Of a stretch of 64,000 bases of DNA, positions 26,041 to 36,127 are shown in pieces. Source of the DNA: Pycnococcus provasolii (lineage: Eukaryota; Chlorophyta; Pseudoscourfieldiophyceae; Pseudoscourfieldiales; Pycnococcaceae); contig OW568876.1 of the NCBI GenBank assembly GCA_938743325.2, positions 124,001 to 188,000 on the forward strand. Direction: 5' to 3'. Numbering within the stretch: position 1 is the first letter of the stretch; every line of letters begins with the position of its first letter. A program made the translations under genes and the position numbers. Below the pieces are notes generated by a model, which was given only the letters and a program-made list of their open reading frames with translations, had not been told where the DNA came from and did no database searches.

Positions 26041-26675
26041 TCGGCGTGAGTGTGATCCACTCCTTATCCACCGGAAGAAACGTGCGGCGGTTTGCGGCGA
26101 TAAACAACGGCGAGTCGGGCTTGAGAGGCGTGATGACGTCCCAGATGGTGAGGATGGTGAGCGGTGCACGGCGAGCAAGCGGGTACTTGCTACACCCCAC
26201 ACGCAAAGCACCAGGCGACGAGCGACGACTACCAAATATGACAGAGAGACGTTTGCTTTGATTTTCTTGCCCCGTTCCCTTCCTACCCGTCGGGGAGACC
26301 GAGTTTGAGCGTAGGTTCCGAAGACGTCGCCTGTTTCCCCATATACTTGAACTGTATGTGTTCTCCGTGCGCGCCGAACAATGGTTGTGGCACAGCCCAA
26401 AGTGGCGGCACCGCACGCTCTATGGCGGCGCCTGCCATGGACGCCGCACCCATAGAAGCGAACGACGCCGTCGCACGCGACATTCGAAGGAGTTGTTCGC
26501 GCTCCTTGTCCGAAATGTCACTCCGCGCTGCCGCGCTAAACCCAAACGTCCCATAAGGAAAACGTTCCCGACCGGGATCCCCAAATTAGACGGAATTTGT
26601 GGCTCCTCCCTCGCCCCCTCGTTGGTGTTATCCGTTTCTCTGCACAACACCCCTCCCGCTTCCGATCGCTCACCT
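26041..26675. other. Spacer upstream of leucyl aminopeptidase
   Basis: About 635 nt following the reverse-transcriptase fossil. The leucyl aminopeptidase frame stays open back to 26358, but the residues it encodes there look random and the proposed leader begins at 26676. No separate gene, repeat or RNA is recognised. Confidence 0.35.
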
Positions 26676-28337
26676 ATGATGTCCCGCGCAGCCGTCATGC
26701 GCAGCCTCTTCTCGACTCCTCGTCATCTTCTTCGCATCCCGTCAGTACGGTCAGCGTCGTCAGCGTCGGCGACATCCACACCCTCGGCAGTCACGTCGTC
26801 AGGATTCTCAGTCACATCATCCCCCTCATCACCCACCGCTTTCGTCGGCGATGTCCTCGTCATTGGCGCGTTCGCTGACGCGATCGACGCAGACTCGTTT
26901 GCAGTGTCCGATGCGACTCTCAAAGAAATCTCGTCATCCATGACGGCCGGCGTGCTCGAGGAAATTATTGTCGAAGAGGAGTTCAAGGCGGAGCCCGGAT
27001 CCTCCGTGCGTGCACGAGGGACCGCGGGAACGGCCAAGACGGTGTGCATCGTTGGCATGGGAAAGGCGAGCGACGCAACGCCCGCGGCTTTCCGCAAACT
27101 TGGTGAGGCGGCGGCGGCGGAGGCGAAGAAAGGAAAGCCCGTCTCTGTCGGAGTCGCGGTGGCGAACGCTGCCACGCCTCCGTCGGCAAAAGAGGCGGAC
27201 GCCATCACCACGGGGCTGTCGCTTGGCGCGTTTTCCGACGAACGGTTCAAGGATCCCAAGAAGCGAAAGCCGTTCACCGTCGAAAAAATAGAGCTGCTCG
27301 GACTGGAGGGTGGCGAGCAGACGGACGCCGCCATCGACGTCGCGGAGAAGATCGCCGCGGGTGCGAATCTGACGCGCGAGCTCGTCAACGCGCCGCCGAA
27401 CATGGCTGCGCCGAGGCACCTCGCGGAGACAGCCGCTGATATTGCAGCCAAGACAGATCGCATGACGCTGAAGGTGCTCGAGAAGGATGAGTGCGAGAAG
27501 TGGGGCGAGTGCGGAATGGGACTCTACCTGGGCGTCGCGCAGGCGAGCGACGAGCCGCCGAAATTTATTCACCTCAAGTACACGAATCCCAAAGCTGGCG
27601 CCGACGCGAAGAAGATTGGCATCGTTGGCAAGGGCGTGACGTTCGACGCCGGCGGCCTGAATATCAAGGCTGGACCGGGATCGATGATCGAGCTGATGAA
27701 ATTTGACATGGGCGGTGCCGGCGCGACGCTCGGCGCGGCGGATGCCATTGCTCGCATCTGCCCGGAGAACCCGTCCATCGCGGAGGTGCACTTCTTCGTC
27801 GCGGCATGCGAGAACATGATCTCGGGAAATGCTATGCACCCGGGCGACATTCTCACCGCGGCGAATGGCACGACCGTGGAGGTGAACAACACGGACGCCG
27901 AGGGACGACTGACGCTCGCCGACGCGCTCTTGTACGCGCAGGCGGAGGGGTGCACGGAGATTGTTGACGTCGCGACGCTCACGGGAGCGCAGATCATCGC
28001 CCTCGGTGACACCGTGGCGGCGATGTACGCGGGTCGCGACGACATGGCTGCGTCACTCGAAGCCGCGTCGAAGGAGTGCGGAGAAAAGTTCTGGCGCATG
28101 CCCCTCGAGCAGAGCTACTTTGAACAGCTCAAGTCGAGCTGCGCGGACATGAAGAACACCGGAACACGCGCCGGCGGCTCGATCACCGCGGCACTCTTCC
28201 TGGAGAAGTTCATCGAGGACAAGGAGAAGGTTTCGTGGGCACACCTTGACATTGCCGGGCCTGTGTGGGATGGCAAGAGCAATTCTGCGACGGGATTTGC
28301 CGCGGGAACGCTCGCAAGGTGGGTGCTTAACAAGTAA
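26676..28337 (+). CDS. LAP: Leucyl aminopeptidase (M17)
   Basis: M17 aminopeptidases are two-zinc hexameric enzymes that remove N-terminal residues in cytosol, plastid or mitochondrion. The N-terminal half is the macro-like domain (DVLVIGAFADAIDADSFAV, about residues 50-180). The catalytic half has VGKGVTFDAGGLNIKAG, FDMGGAGATLGAADA and the signature NTDAEGRLTLADAL, which carry the metal ligands (Lys, Asp, Asp, Glu) and the catalytic Arg. The start at 26676 or 26679 gives a leader (MMSRAAVMRSLFSTPRHLLRIPSVRSASS) that looks like a mitochondrial or plastid transit peptide. 553 residues is normal. It converges on the SMARCAL1-like gene with 41 nt between. Confidence 0.95.
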   Translation: MMSRAAVMRSLFSTPRHLLRIPSVRSASSASATSTPSAVTSSGFSVTSSPSSPTAFVGDVLVIGAFADAIDADSFAVSDATLKEISSSMTAGVLEEIIVEEEFKAEPGSSVRARGTAGTAKTVCIVGMGKASDATPAAFRKLGEAAAAEAKKGKPVSVGVAVANAATPPSAKEADAITTGLSLGAFSDERFKDPKKRKPFTVEKIELLGLEGGEQTDAAIDVAEKIAAGANLTRELVNAPPNMAAPRHLAETAADIAAKTDRMTLKVLEKDECEKWGECGMGLYLGVAQASDEPPKFIHLKYTNPKAGADAKKIGIVGKGVTFDAGGLNIKAGPGSMIELMKFDMGGAGATLGAADAIARICPENPSIAEVHFFVAACENMISGNAMHPGDILTAANGTTVEVNNTDAEGRLTLADALLYAQAEGCTEIVDVATLTGAQIIALGDTVAAMYAGRDDMAASLEAASKECGEKFWRMPLEQSYFEQLKSSCADMKNTGTRAGGSITAALFLEKFIEDKEKVSWAHLDIAGPVWDGKSNSATGFAAGTLARWVLNK

Positions 28338-28378
28338 AGAGTAAAGTAATGAGGCAATTACACATCCACATCCCTGAT

Positions 28379-31138
28379 TTAAACACCGATCGACTTCCGG
28401 CGGTTGAAGGCATTGAACATCTCTTGGATGTCAGCACATCCTTCCTCGTCACGTTTGCGTTTACCTGGAGATTCTCCCGACGACGGTCCACCACCACCGC
28501 CCGACGACGGTCCACTACCTCCGGCTCTGCCGCCGCCGCCGCGTGCCGCGCGCTCCTCCATTTTCGCAAGCGTCTCTGTGTCCTGCTGCCCATCGAGCAA
28601 GTTACCGAGCGTGCTCAACTTGAATTGGAGACCACGCCAGATGAGGTCGTCGATGGTGCCCTTGGCGATGAGAAATTGAACATTCACCGGCTCCGACTGC
28701 CCGATGCGGTGCGCTCGTCCCTCCGCCTGCTGAATGTCGCCTGGTGTCCACGACATCTCGGCGAACACCACCGTCGATGCCGCCGTGAGCGTGAGCCCAA
28801 CACCCGCCGCCTTGATTGACATGATCGCCACGCGAACGTTCGTGATATTCTGGAAATCGTTCACCAGGTTCTGCCTTGTGCACGACGGCGTGTTTCCGTC
28901 GATGCGGATGCTCTTGATTTTATTTTTACGGCACATGCTGTCCACGGCGTCAAGCATCGGCCTGTGGTGCCCAAAGACAATCAGCTTCCAGTACGGGTGC
29001 GCCTGGTTGCCCTCCGCCTGCTGAAGGAGCTCCTTGATGTGCTCCTGCACAGCATTGAGCTTGACGATGGCACTCTCGCGGTACAGTTCCATCACCATCG
29101 CCTTGTTGTCAGGCGTGCCATGTCCTCCCGATTCCGCGGAGAGCATCGCCTCGAGAGCCTCACGATTGGAATCCATCGACTTCTTAACGTCCGCCAGCAT
29201 TTTGGTCGAACTTTCGTCGAGCGCTAAGATGTGTCGCATACGCTGGATCTTTGGCAGCTGCGTGAGCACCTCACTCTTAAGGCGACGGATCATCAGGCAG
29301 CCCTTCAGCAGCGCATGCAGCTCCTCGGTGTTGCACGCGCCTCCGTACTGGTCCCACTGAGTCACTCCAGGGCCAGAGCTGCAGTATCGCTCGAGAAAGT
29401 CCCTCTGTGTCTTCACCGCCTTGGGCGCGAGTGCCATCACCTGCGTGAGCAGCTCAGCAGGCTTCGCAAGAGCGGGCGTGCCACTGAGCAGGATCGCACG
29501 ACGGCAAGTCTTGATGACAGGAATGCATGCCTTGGTTCGTTTCGCCTTCGCACTCTTGAGGTAGTGCACCTCATCGCAGATGACAGTGCGGAACTTCGCG
29601 GCCGATATGTCGTCGTTGAGCTTTTGCACCGAGTCGTAGCTCATGATGACGAAATCGAAGCGTGAGAAATTGGCGCCCAGCCACTCCTTCGGTGAATCGA
29701 CGACGCACATGCGCGAGTCCGTCACACCGAGCCACTCGTTGAGCGCGTCAGCCCAGGTGTGCCTCAGGCTGGCTGGACAAAGAATGAGACACGGCCTGTC
29801 CTCGGGGTAGCATGCCACCACGGCGATTGCCTGTATTGTCTTGCCGAGCCCCATCTCGTCGCCAATCAGCGCGCGTCCTCCGCACTTCAGCGCGAACTTC
29901 ACGCCTTCGCGCTGGAAGGCGTACAGCGATCGCTCAAGCTGAGTCGGCAGAGAATCGTACAGTGCCGAGTCGTCGTTGTTTTTCTGCGCCTCCTTGTAAA
30001 GACGGAGCGGGAATTCAGCAAGCGGCTCGACCGTCGCCCTCTTCGTCGCCACCAACCTCTCGGACAGCTCCTCGTGCCGGTCGAGTGGAACGTGCCACTT
30101 TCGCAGCTTCGTCGCGTCGTACAGATTATCAGCCACCTGCTGCACGATGCCGTCGATCCAAGGTTGGTGCCCCGCTGATACGGCGGGGTACACGCGCAGG
30201 CTGCCGTCGACGAAGACAAGCTTTAGCTCCACCTTGGCGAGCGAAGTGGCAGAACCTGCTGTGTTGCCCATGGGTGGCTGTTGTAGGGCGGATGCCCACG
30301 GCTGCTGTTGCTGCACTGCCGTTGTGTGTTGCGGTGGCTGGTTGCGCTGTGGTTGCCACTGCTGCTGCTGTGGAGGTGGTGGACGTATCGGCTGCTGTTG
30401 TTGTCGTTGTTGGTGCAACTGTTGCTGTTGTTGGTCGTGAAGAACGGCGGCTGTTAAGTCGATGATGTCCGTCGTCGTGTTGTTGTTGTTGTTGTTGTAG
30501 GGAAGGTGAAGCTGCTGCTGCTGCTGCTGAGGTGGTGGTGGTTGCGGACGATGGTGTGGTGGTGGCTGCTGCTGCTGAGGTGGAGGTGGTTGCGGACGAT
30601 GGTGTGGCAGCGGCTTCTGCTGCTGCTGAGGTGGTGGTGGTTGCGGACGATGGTGTGGTGGCGGCTGCTGCGGCTGCTGCCAGTGCTGGGGGTTTTGACG
30701 GTTATATTGTGGTGCACCATGGTGCTGGTTCCACTCTTGGCGTTGGTACGGTGCAGCTGGCTGGTTGTGATGTTGGTGCCATTGTTGGTTCACAGGGGCA
30801 GAGGCGGGCTGGTTCTGGTTCGCCACAGCCGGCTGTCTCACTATTGCCTGTGGCTGTTGCTGTTGGTTCATCAAGGTGTGTGCCGAGGTTGGCTGCTGCT
30901 GCTGCACACCGTGGTGCCAGGATTGGTTTCCATGACCATTGGCCCTTTCTTGAGCCCCTCCATGATGACCACCACGGGCAAGTTGACCACCGTGTGTGCC
31001 CGCATGAGGAGCAGCGTGTGGTGCAGGTAGAGCAGATAAGTCGGATCGCTCACGTCTCGAGGATGTGTGTGTCGCCGCCAGCTGCGCATCCACGCTCGCC
31101 CAGAAGTCTCCACCAAAGAAGTCCGCGTAGTCCGCCAT
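28379..31138 (-). CDS. SMARCAL1-like SNF2 annealing helicase
   Basis: SMARCAL1/HARP-type SNF2 ATPases rewind DNA and remodel stalled replication forks in the nucleus. Residues 1-290 are Gln/His/Pro/Asn-rich with three tandem copies of a PPHHRPQPPPPQQQQ-like unit (DNA about 30525-30665). A HARP-like segment follows (about 300-385: KLVFVDGSLRVYP, LRKWHVPLDRHEEL), then the SNF2 ATPase core: FQREGVKFAL, GDEMGLGKT, LILCPASLRHTW, CDEVHYLKS, LLSGTPALAK, and the second lobe KLIVFGHHRPMLD, IRIDGNTPS and QAEGRAHRIGQ. A Gly-rich linker and a short basic tail end the protein. The N-terminal RPA-binding motif of animal SMARCAL1 is not evident. Confidence 0.92.
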   Translation of the reverse strand: MADYADFFGGDFWASVDAQLAATHTSSRRERSDLSALPAPHAAPHAGTHGGQLARGGHHGGAQERANGHGNQSWHHGVQQQQPTSAHTLMNQQQQPQAIVRQPAVANQNQPASAPVNQQWHQHHNQPAAPYQRQEWNQHHGAPQYNRQNPQHWQQPQQPPPHHRPQPPPPQQQQKPLPHHRPQPPPPQQQQPPPHHRPQPPPPQQQQQQLHLPYNNNNNNTTTDIIDLTAAVLHDQQQQQLHQQRQQQQPIRPPPPQQQQWQPQRNQPPQHTTAVQQQQPWASALQQPPMGNTAGSATSLAKVELKLVFVDGSLRVYPAVSAGHQPWIDGIVQQVADNLYDATKLRKWHVPLDRHEELSERLVATKRATVEPLAEFPLRLYKEAQKNNDDSALYDSLPTQLERSLYAFQREGVKFALKCGGRALIGDEMGLGKTIQAIAVVACYPEDRPCLILCPASLRHTWADALNEWLGVTDSRMCVVDSPKEWLGANFSRFDFVIMSYDSVQKLNDDISAAKFRTVICDEVHYLKSAKAKRTKACIPVIKTCRRAILLSGTPALAKPAELLTQVMALAPKAVKTQRDFLERYCSSGPGVTQWDQYGGACNTEELHALLKGCLMIRRLKSEVLTQLPKIQRMRHILALDESSTKMLADVKKSMDSNREALEAMLSAESGGHGTPDNKAMVMELYRESAIVKLNAVQEHIKELLQQAEGNQAHPYWKLIVFGHHRPMLDAVDSMCRKNKIKSIRIDGNTPSCTRQNLVNDFQNITNVRVAIMSIKAAGVGLTLTAASTVVFAEMSWTPGDIQQAEGRAHRIGQSEPVNVQFLIAKGTIDDLIWRGLQFKLSTLGNLLDGQQDTETLAKMEERAARGGGGRAGGSGPSSGGGGGPSSGESPGKRKRDEEGCADIQEMFNAFNRRKSIGV
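30525..30665 (-). repeat. Tandem Pro/His/Gln coding repeat in the SMARCAL1-like gene
   Basis: Three near-identical copies of a unit of about 48 nt, reading PPPHHRPQPPPPQQQQ-like, lie in tandem within the N-terminal coding region. A neighbouring Gln-coding CAG/CAA run extends to about 30520. Confidence 0.8.
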
Positions 31139-31666
31139 AGACTATTCTTATAAAATCAAGCTGTCAAAAAATACGAAATGACGAGCGGAAAAACTCAAAA
31201 CGCAAACCAAAGCAGGACCTCGAAGCAGGCATAAGACTAAAAAACCAAACCCCTGAAAAAGGATTCGTCCTTGAACCATACAGAACCATACATGACGAAA
31301 ACCAAAAGCAACAGGGGACAACAGGGGATCCCCACACACCCACACACAAAGGGGGCCACCAAACCAAACCAAACCCTAACCTGCCCCCTATATTTGATAA
31401 TTCTCAAGCCAATTCACCGTTGCCCTACCCTAATAAAGCCGTTCCCTTGGGGGAAGTCCCGTCCCCTGCAGACTCCCCCGAAGGCAAAGGCAAAGGCGCC
31501 CTCCCTCCCCAGGCTCGTGCTTTTCCTCAAAAATAGGGTAGTTTAGGTGCGTCTTGGGGGATCTCCATCTGCGCGCGCTCATCCTCGGCCTCGGCCTCTC
31601 CCGTCCCTGGTCTGGCCTTGCCCCACCTCTCCCAGTGTTAGCGTTGGTTTTGACGCTCTCTCTCTT
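31139..31666. promoter_or_regulatory. Divergent spacer between helicase and Ca2+ ATPase genes
   Basis: About 530 nt separate the two divergent start codons, so both promoters must lie here. It holds an A-rich stretch, an ACACACCC run at about 31330-31345 and a short AAACCCTAACC telo-box-like element at about 31372. The ATPase frame is open back to 31547, but the family-like start is at 31667. Nothing else is recognised. Confidence 0.4.
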
Positions 31667-34600
31667 ATGGAGATCGACGCGCACGCGCTCCCCGCCGACG
31701 AGGTGCTCGCCGCCCTCGGCGTCGACGCCAACGTCGGCCTGTCAGAATCCGAGGTGATCCGAAGAAGGGCCAAACACGGTCGAAACGAACTCGCGCCGGA
31801 CGAAGGAACGCCGTTCTGGAAACTCGTTCTCAAGCAGTTCGACGACCTGCTCGTGAAGATCCTTCTGCTCGCAGCCGTCGTGTCGTTCGTGCTCGCCATC
31901 GTTGACGGCGCATCCGGATTCGAGGCGTTCGTCGAACCGGGGGTCATCCTGCTCATTTTGGTGCTCAACGCGGTCGTGGGAGTTGTCACCGAGACGAACG
32001 CCGAGAAGGCTATCGAGGAACTCAAGGCTTACGAGGCGGATGTCGCGACGTGCCTGCGCAACGGAAGGCTCGTCATCCTACCCGCGACTGACTTGGTACC
32101 GGGCGACGTCGTCGAGGTGTCCGTGGGCGCCAAGGTTCCCGCTGACCTGCGCATCGTCAAGGTGATGTCGCACCAGCTGCGTGCGGACCAGGCGATCCTC
32201 ACCGGCGAGAGCGACAGCGTCGTCAAGTCCGTCGAGGCGACCACATCCGTCAAGGTGGTGTACCAGGATAAGACGTGCATCCTGTTCAGCGGCACAGTCA
32301 TCACCGTCGGCCGAGCACGCGCGGTGGTTGTGGGAACAGGCTCGAAGACGGCGATGGGCGAGATTCGTGACACGCTCGCGGAGAGCGTGGAGGAGATGAC
32401 GCCTTTGAAAAAGAAGCTCGACGAGTTTGGCGAGCTCCTATCCAAGGTGATTGCGGGCATCTGCGTTCTCGTGTGGCTCGTCAACATCGGGCACTTCCGC
32501 GACCCCGCGCACGGCGGCATCATCCGCGGCGCAATCTACTACTTCAAGATCGCCGTCGCGCTCGCCGTCGCAGCCATCCCAGAGGGCCTTCCCGCCGTGG
32601 TGACCACCTGCCTCGCTCTAGGAACAAAGAAGATGGCGAGGATGAATGCCATCGTGCGCTCGTTGCCCTCGGTCGAGACGCTGGGGTGCACGACCGTCAT
32701 CTGCAGCGACAAGACGGGAACGCTGACCACGAACAACATGAGCGTCGTGCGCGTCTGCGTCGTGGGGAAGATGGGCGGCGACGGCGGCGGCGCGTCGCGC
32801 ATCGACGAGTACGGCGTGACGGGAAATACGTACGCGCCCGAAGGTCTTGTGACCAGCCTGACGGGAGAGGTTGTGGAGAGGCCCGCGGATGCCAGCTGCC
32901 TGCTTCACATGGCCATGTGCGGGTGCCTGTGCAACGAAAGCAGCGTGTACTACAATGGCACCTCGAAGAGCTACAGCAAGATTGGCGAGAGCACCGAGGT
33001 GGCACTGCTTGTGTACGGCGAGAAGGTGGGACTGCCCGGATTCGACTCAATGCCCAGCGCGTTGCAGCGCCTGTCAAAGCAGGAGCGCGCAACGTACTGC
33101 TCGACGTACTGGAGCTCGCAGTTCCACCGCATCGCCACGGTGGACTTCACCCGCGACAGAAAGATCATGAGCGTTCTGTGCACGCGCAAGGGCCAGGAGA
33201 TTATGTTCACCAAGGGCGCGCCGGAGAACGTGCTCGACCGCTGCTCGCACGTGCTCTGCAACGACAACGGCGCATCCGTTCCGCTCACGGAGGCGGCCAA
33301 GGCGCAGATGCGCGCCAAATTTGCGGAGTACGGGGGCCGCCATGCGCTGCGATGCATCGGCTTTGCGCTCAAGCCGCTGCCGAATGGAAAGCGCACGCTC
33401 GCCACGAGCGACGAGACGGGAATGACGTTCGTGGGATTCGTGGGCATCGTCGACCCGCCGCGCGAGGAAGTGAAGCCGGCGCTGGATACGTGCCGGATGG
33501 CGGGCATCCGCGTCATCGTGGTGACTGGGGATAACAAGAACACGGCGGAGTGCGTTTGCTCGCAGATTGGCCTGTTCGACGACGTTGGCGCGGGAGAGGC
33601 AAGTGCGGTGGCACCAAGTCCTATCAAGGCTGCGGGAGCGGGGAAGGCATACACGGGACTGGAATTTGACGAGCTGAATGACAGCGAGAGGGAGGACGCG
33701 GTGGAGAGCATGCAGCTGTTCGCGCGCGTCGAGCCGAGCCACAAGCTGAAGCTCGTGAACCTGCTTCGCAGCCACAATCATGTCGTGGCGATGACGGGCG
33801 ACGGCGTGAACGACGCGCCGGCGCTGAAGCGCTCCGATATTGGCGTGGCGATGGGAAGTGGGACGGCGGTGGCGAAGGGGGCGAGCGACATGGTGCTTGC
33901 GGATGACAACTTCGCAACGATCGTCGCGGCGGTTGCTGAGGGGCGTTCAATATTTAACAACACCAAGGCGTTCATTCGCTACATGGTGAGCAGCAACATT
34001 GGCGAGGTTGTGTGCATCTTCATTGCCGCGGCAATTGGCATGCCGGAGACGCTCGTTCCCGTGCAGCTTCTTTGGGTGAACCTGGTCACAGACGGCCTGC
34101 CCGCCACCGCGCTGGGCTTCAACAAGCCGGATCGCGACATCATGGCGACGCGGCCGCGAAAGGTGACAGATGGTATCGTGGACAGCTGGCTGTTCGTGCG
34201 GTATCTTGTGATCGGCATCTACGTTGGCGTGGTGACGGTTGCTGGATTCGCATGGTGGTACCTGTGGTACGAGCAGGGACCGAAACTCACGTGGACACAG
34301 CTAACGTCGTTCGAGTCGTGCGAGGAGGGCAAGCAGCCTTACAGCTGCGCGGTGTTCCGCAATCGCTCGCCGAGCACAATCTCGATGAGCGTTCTGGTGG
34401 TGGTGGAGATGTTCAACGCGCTGAACGCGCTATCGGAGAATGAGAGTCTTCTCACTCACCCGCCGTGGAGCAACTGGTGGCTGCTCGGTGCCATCGCAAT
34501 CAGCATGGCGCTGCATATCCTCATCCTGTATGTTCCCGCGCTCGCGCACACGTTCACCGTCGCGCCACTGAACTGGGACGAATGGAAGTGCGTGCTCTAC

Positions 34601-34774
34601 TTGAGTGCACCCGTCGTTCTCGTCGACGAGGTGCTCAAGTTCGTGACGCGTGCTTACTTCAAGCGCGGCGGAAGCGGAGGCGCGTACAGGAGGCAGTTTG
34701 GCGCCGCCGTGGCTGCGCTGACAAAGGCTAGCACCGGCGCTGCCAGGAGCGAGGAGGAGGATCGAAGCGTGTAG
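31667..34774 (+). CDS. SERCA/ECA-type P2A calcium-transporting ATPase
   Basis: This pump moves Ca2+ (and often Mn2+) into the ER or a related store. The start METIDAHAL-like ATG at 31667 (MEIDAHALPADEVL) gives 1035 residues, typical for the family. Motifs in order are: cation N-terminal domain (to about 80), LTGESD actuator loop, the transmembrane PEGLP, CSDKTGTLTTN phosphorylation site, KGAPENVL nucleotide domain, MTGDGVNDAPALK hinge, GVAMGSGTAVAK, and the C-terminal helix pair with NLVTDGLPATALGFN. There is a long luminal loop with two Cys (SCEEGKQPYSC), as in animal SERCA. The C-terminus lacks a KKXX retrieval signal. It converges on the secreted Cys-rich gene. Confidence 0.95.
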   Translation: MEIDAHALPADEVLAALGVDANVGLSESEVIRRRAKHGRNELAPDEGTPFWKLVLKQFDDLLVKILLLAAVVSFVLAIVDGASGFEAFVEPGVILLILVLNAVVGVVTETNAEKAIEELKAYEADVATCLRNGRLVILPATDLVPGDVVEVSVGAKVPADLRIVKVMSHQLRADQAILTGESDSVVKSVEATTSVKVVYQDKTCILFSGTVITVGRARAVVVGTGSKTAMGEIRDTLAESVEEMTPLKKKLDEFGELLSKVIAGICVLVWLVNIGHFRDPAHGGIIRGAIYYFKIAVALAVAAIPEGLPAVVTTCLALGTKKMARMNAIVRSLPSVETLGCTTVICSDKTGTLTTNNMSVVRVCVVGKMGGDGGGASRIDEYGVTGNTYAPEGLVTSLTGEVVERPADASCLLHMAMCGCLCNESSVYYNGTSKSYSKIGESTEVALLVYGEKVGLPGFDSMPSALQRLSKQERATYCSTYWSSQFHRIATVDFTRDRKIMSVLCTRKGQEIMFTKGAPENVLDRCSHVLCNDNGASVPLTEAAKAQMRAKFAEYGGRHALRCIGFALKPLPNGKRTLATSDETGMTFVGFVGIVDPPREEVKPALDTCRMAGIRVIVVTGDNKNTAECVCSQIGLFDDVGAGEASAVAPSPIKAAGAGKAYTGLEFDELNDSEREDAVESMQLFARVEPSHKLKLVNLLRSHNHVVAMTGDGVNDAPALKRSDIGVAMGSGTAVAKGASDMVLADDNFATIVAAVAEGRSIFNNTKAFIRYMVSSNIGEVVCIFIAAAIGMPETLVPVQLLWVNLVTDGLPATALGFNKPDRDIMATRPRKVTDGIVDSWLFVRYLVIGIYVGVVTVAGFAWWYLWYEQGPKLTWTQLTSFESCEEGKQPYSCAVFRNRSPSTISMSVLVVVEMFNALNALSENESLLTHPPWSNWWLLGAIAISMALHILILYVPALAHTFTVAPLNWDEWKCVLYLSAPVVLVDEVLKFVTRAYFKRGGSGGAYRRQFGAAVAALTKASTGAARSEEEDRSV

Positions 34775-34980
34775 CTTTTCGAGTCTACGGTGATTTCATT
34801 AACAATCCCTTTCTTTTTCCTCTCTCCCTCTCTCTCTCTCTATTTGGTTTTGCCTGTTTCTTTTGGTCTACTGTTGTATAGAAGGAATGAATTACAGTGC
34901 TAAATCAACAGTCTATTAGTATACAATTTTCTTTCCTTCCTTCCTTCCTTCTTTGAAGAAGAGGAAGAACCACCTTGCTA
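34775..34980. other. Convergent 3' spacer with CT microsatellites
   Basis: Contains a CT-rich run (about 34815-34843) and a CCTT repeat (about 34933-34955) between two convergent stops. No gene is seen. Confidence 0.5.
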
Positions 34981-36012
34981 CTAGGGGTAGCTCGCCATGG
35001 TCACCGCATCAGGGTTCGCGTTGCCACGTACCAGACTGCTAGCTGGCAGCGGCGGCCCGAAGAATGTCGCGCCAGGTCCTGCCTGCGCGTTGGCAAAGCT
35101 CAGCTGCCCATCTCCAGAGTGTAGACTGTGCGTTTTCGTGAAGCCCCCAATCACGCTGAGTCCCTTATTCGGGTCGTATTTCACCTTATTGGAGTTGTAA
35201 ACGTACGTACCATGGTTGGGCGTGAGGCGTCCACTGCCGTTTTCGTACGAATTTGTCAGCGGCGTGTGCGGCCCAGTGTTACGCGCCCAGAGCTTGCAGA
35301 ACATGCAGGGCAGCAGGCTTGTGCCGTGTCCCACCGCACCGGACATTGTTCTGCAGCTCTTGGACGTGTCGTCGTACTTCTTCAGGCACTTCAGGTGAAC
35401 TTCGGAGCAGACGACGAAAGGTGGCTGCCCTGGTGCGAGTCTGCGCGCGTAGCGTGCGGCGCGGTAGAGGTGGTACGTTCCATCGGTGTTTCGGTTGTGT
35501 GGGCTGGTGCCGTTATTCACCGTGGTGTCGTCGCCGAGCGCCCGTTCGTACGTACGTGTGCTAGACTGGTGAGCTTGGCCGTACGTGTACCCGTATCCGC
35601 TCGTCTTCGAGCTCCACGTGCTGAGTGGTTGGCTGAGTCGCGTTCTCGTCGTGAAGACACATGCCTGATTCGCACTCTTGTACGGCTCGTTGGTACCAAT
35701 TCTGGACATGTGCGGCGCCTCCGCGCACATCATGCACGCCTTGCACGCCTCCGACGTCCATCCCGAGGGCGTGGCGCCGCACGTCTTGAGCGCGGTAAGG
35801 TGGCACTGGTGTTTCACCTTAAGCTCTGGACACCACCGATACCACTGGCAGCACTTGCTTTCGTCGAACGTTTGTCCTCTCGCTCGGTGCACGACGAACG
35901 CGGGTTCAAAGCCTGGCGGCGGTGGCGCTTGCGCGGCCGCAAACGTGATTGACGCGTAGAGCAGGGTCGCCACTACGAGCAGGCTGCTTTGCGTGGAGCG
36001 CTGCGGCATCAT
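34981..36012 (-). CDS. Secreted cysteine-rich protein, unrecognised
   Basis: The start at 36012 (MMPQRSTQSS) gives a clear signal peptide (LLVVATLLYASITFAAAQA) followed by a Pro stretch. The mature part of about 315 residues has paired and spaced cysteines (CCQWYRWC, HQCHLTALKTCG, ACKACMMC, VVCSEVHLKC, CMFCKLW), suggesting several disulfides, and several possible N-glycosylation sites (NNGT, ENGS). Repeated Tyr/Thr/Ser segments resemble extracellular matrix or wall proteins. No domain is recognised. The reading is open to 36108, but that extension would hide the signal peptide. Confidence 0.75.
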   Translation of the reverse strand: MMPQRSTQSSLLVVATLLYASITFAAAQAPPPPGFEPAFVVHRARGQTFDESKCCQWYRWCPELKVKHQCHLTALKTCGATPSGWTSEACKACMMCAEAPHMSRIGTNEPYKSANQACVFTTRTRLSQPLSTWSSKTSGYGYTYGQAHQSSTRTYERALGDDTTVNNGTSPHNRNTDGTYHLYRAARYARRLAPGQPPFVVCSEVHLKCLKKYDDTSKSCRTMSGAVGHGTSLLPCMFCKLWARNTGPHTPLTNSYENGSGRLTPNHGTYVYNSNKVKYDPNKGLSVIGGFTKTHSLHSGDGQLSFANAQAGPGATFFGPPLPASSLVRGNANPDAVTMASYP

Positions 36013-36117
36013 ACCGTGTTGGCTAACGCAGTATAAAGCAGGCAAACAGACACAACACAAACACCCGCACGGCCGACGTAAGGTTGTGCTCCTATTGACA
36101 CACGTCAACGCAGCTAT

Positions 36118-36127
36118 CGTTATATAA
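36118..36127 (-). promoter_or_regulatory. Candidate TATA box of the secreted Cys-rich gene
   Basis: The minus strand reads CCTTATATAACG about 110 nt upstream of the ATG at 36012. It is adjoined by an AGCTATCG element like the recurrent CTATCGTA spacer motif. Both are inferred from sequence form and position. Confidence 0.35.

Noticed and set aside
26934-27839. A 301-residue minus-strand ORF over leucyl aminopeptidase
   Set aside because: It is a shadow of a certain M17 gene.
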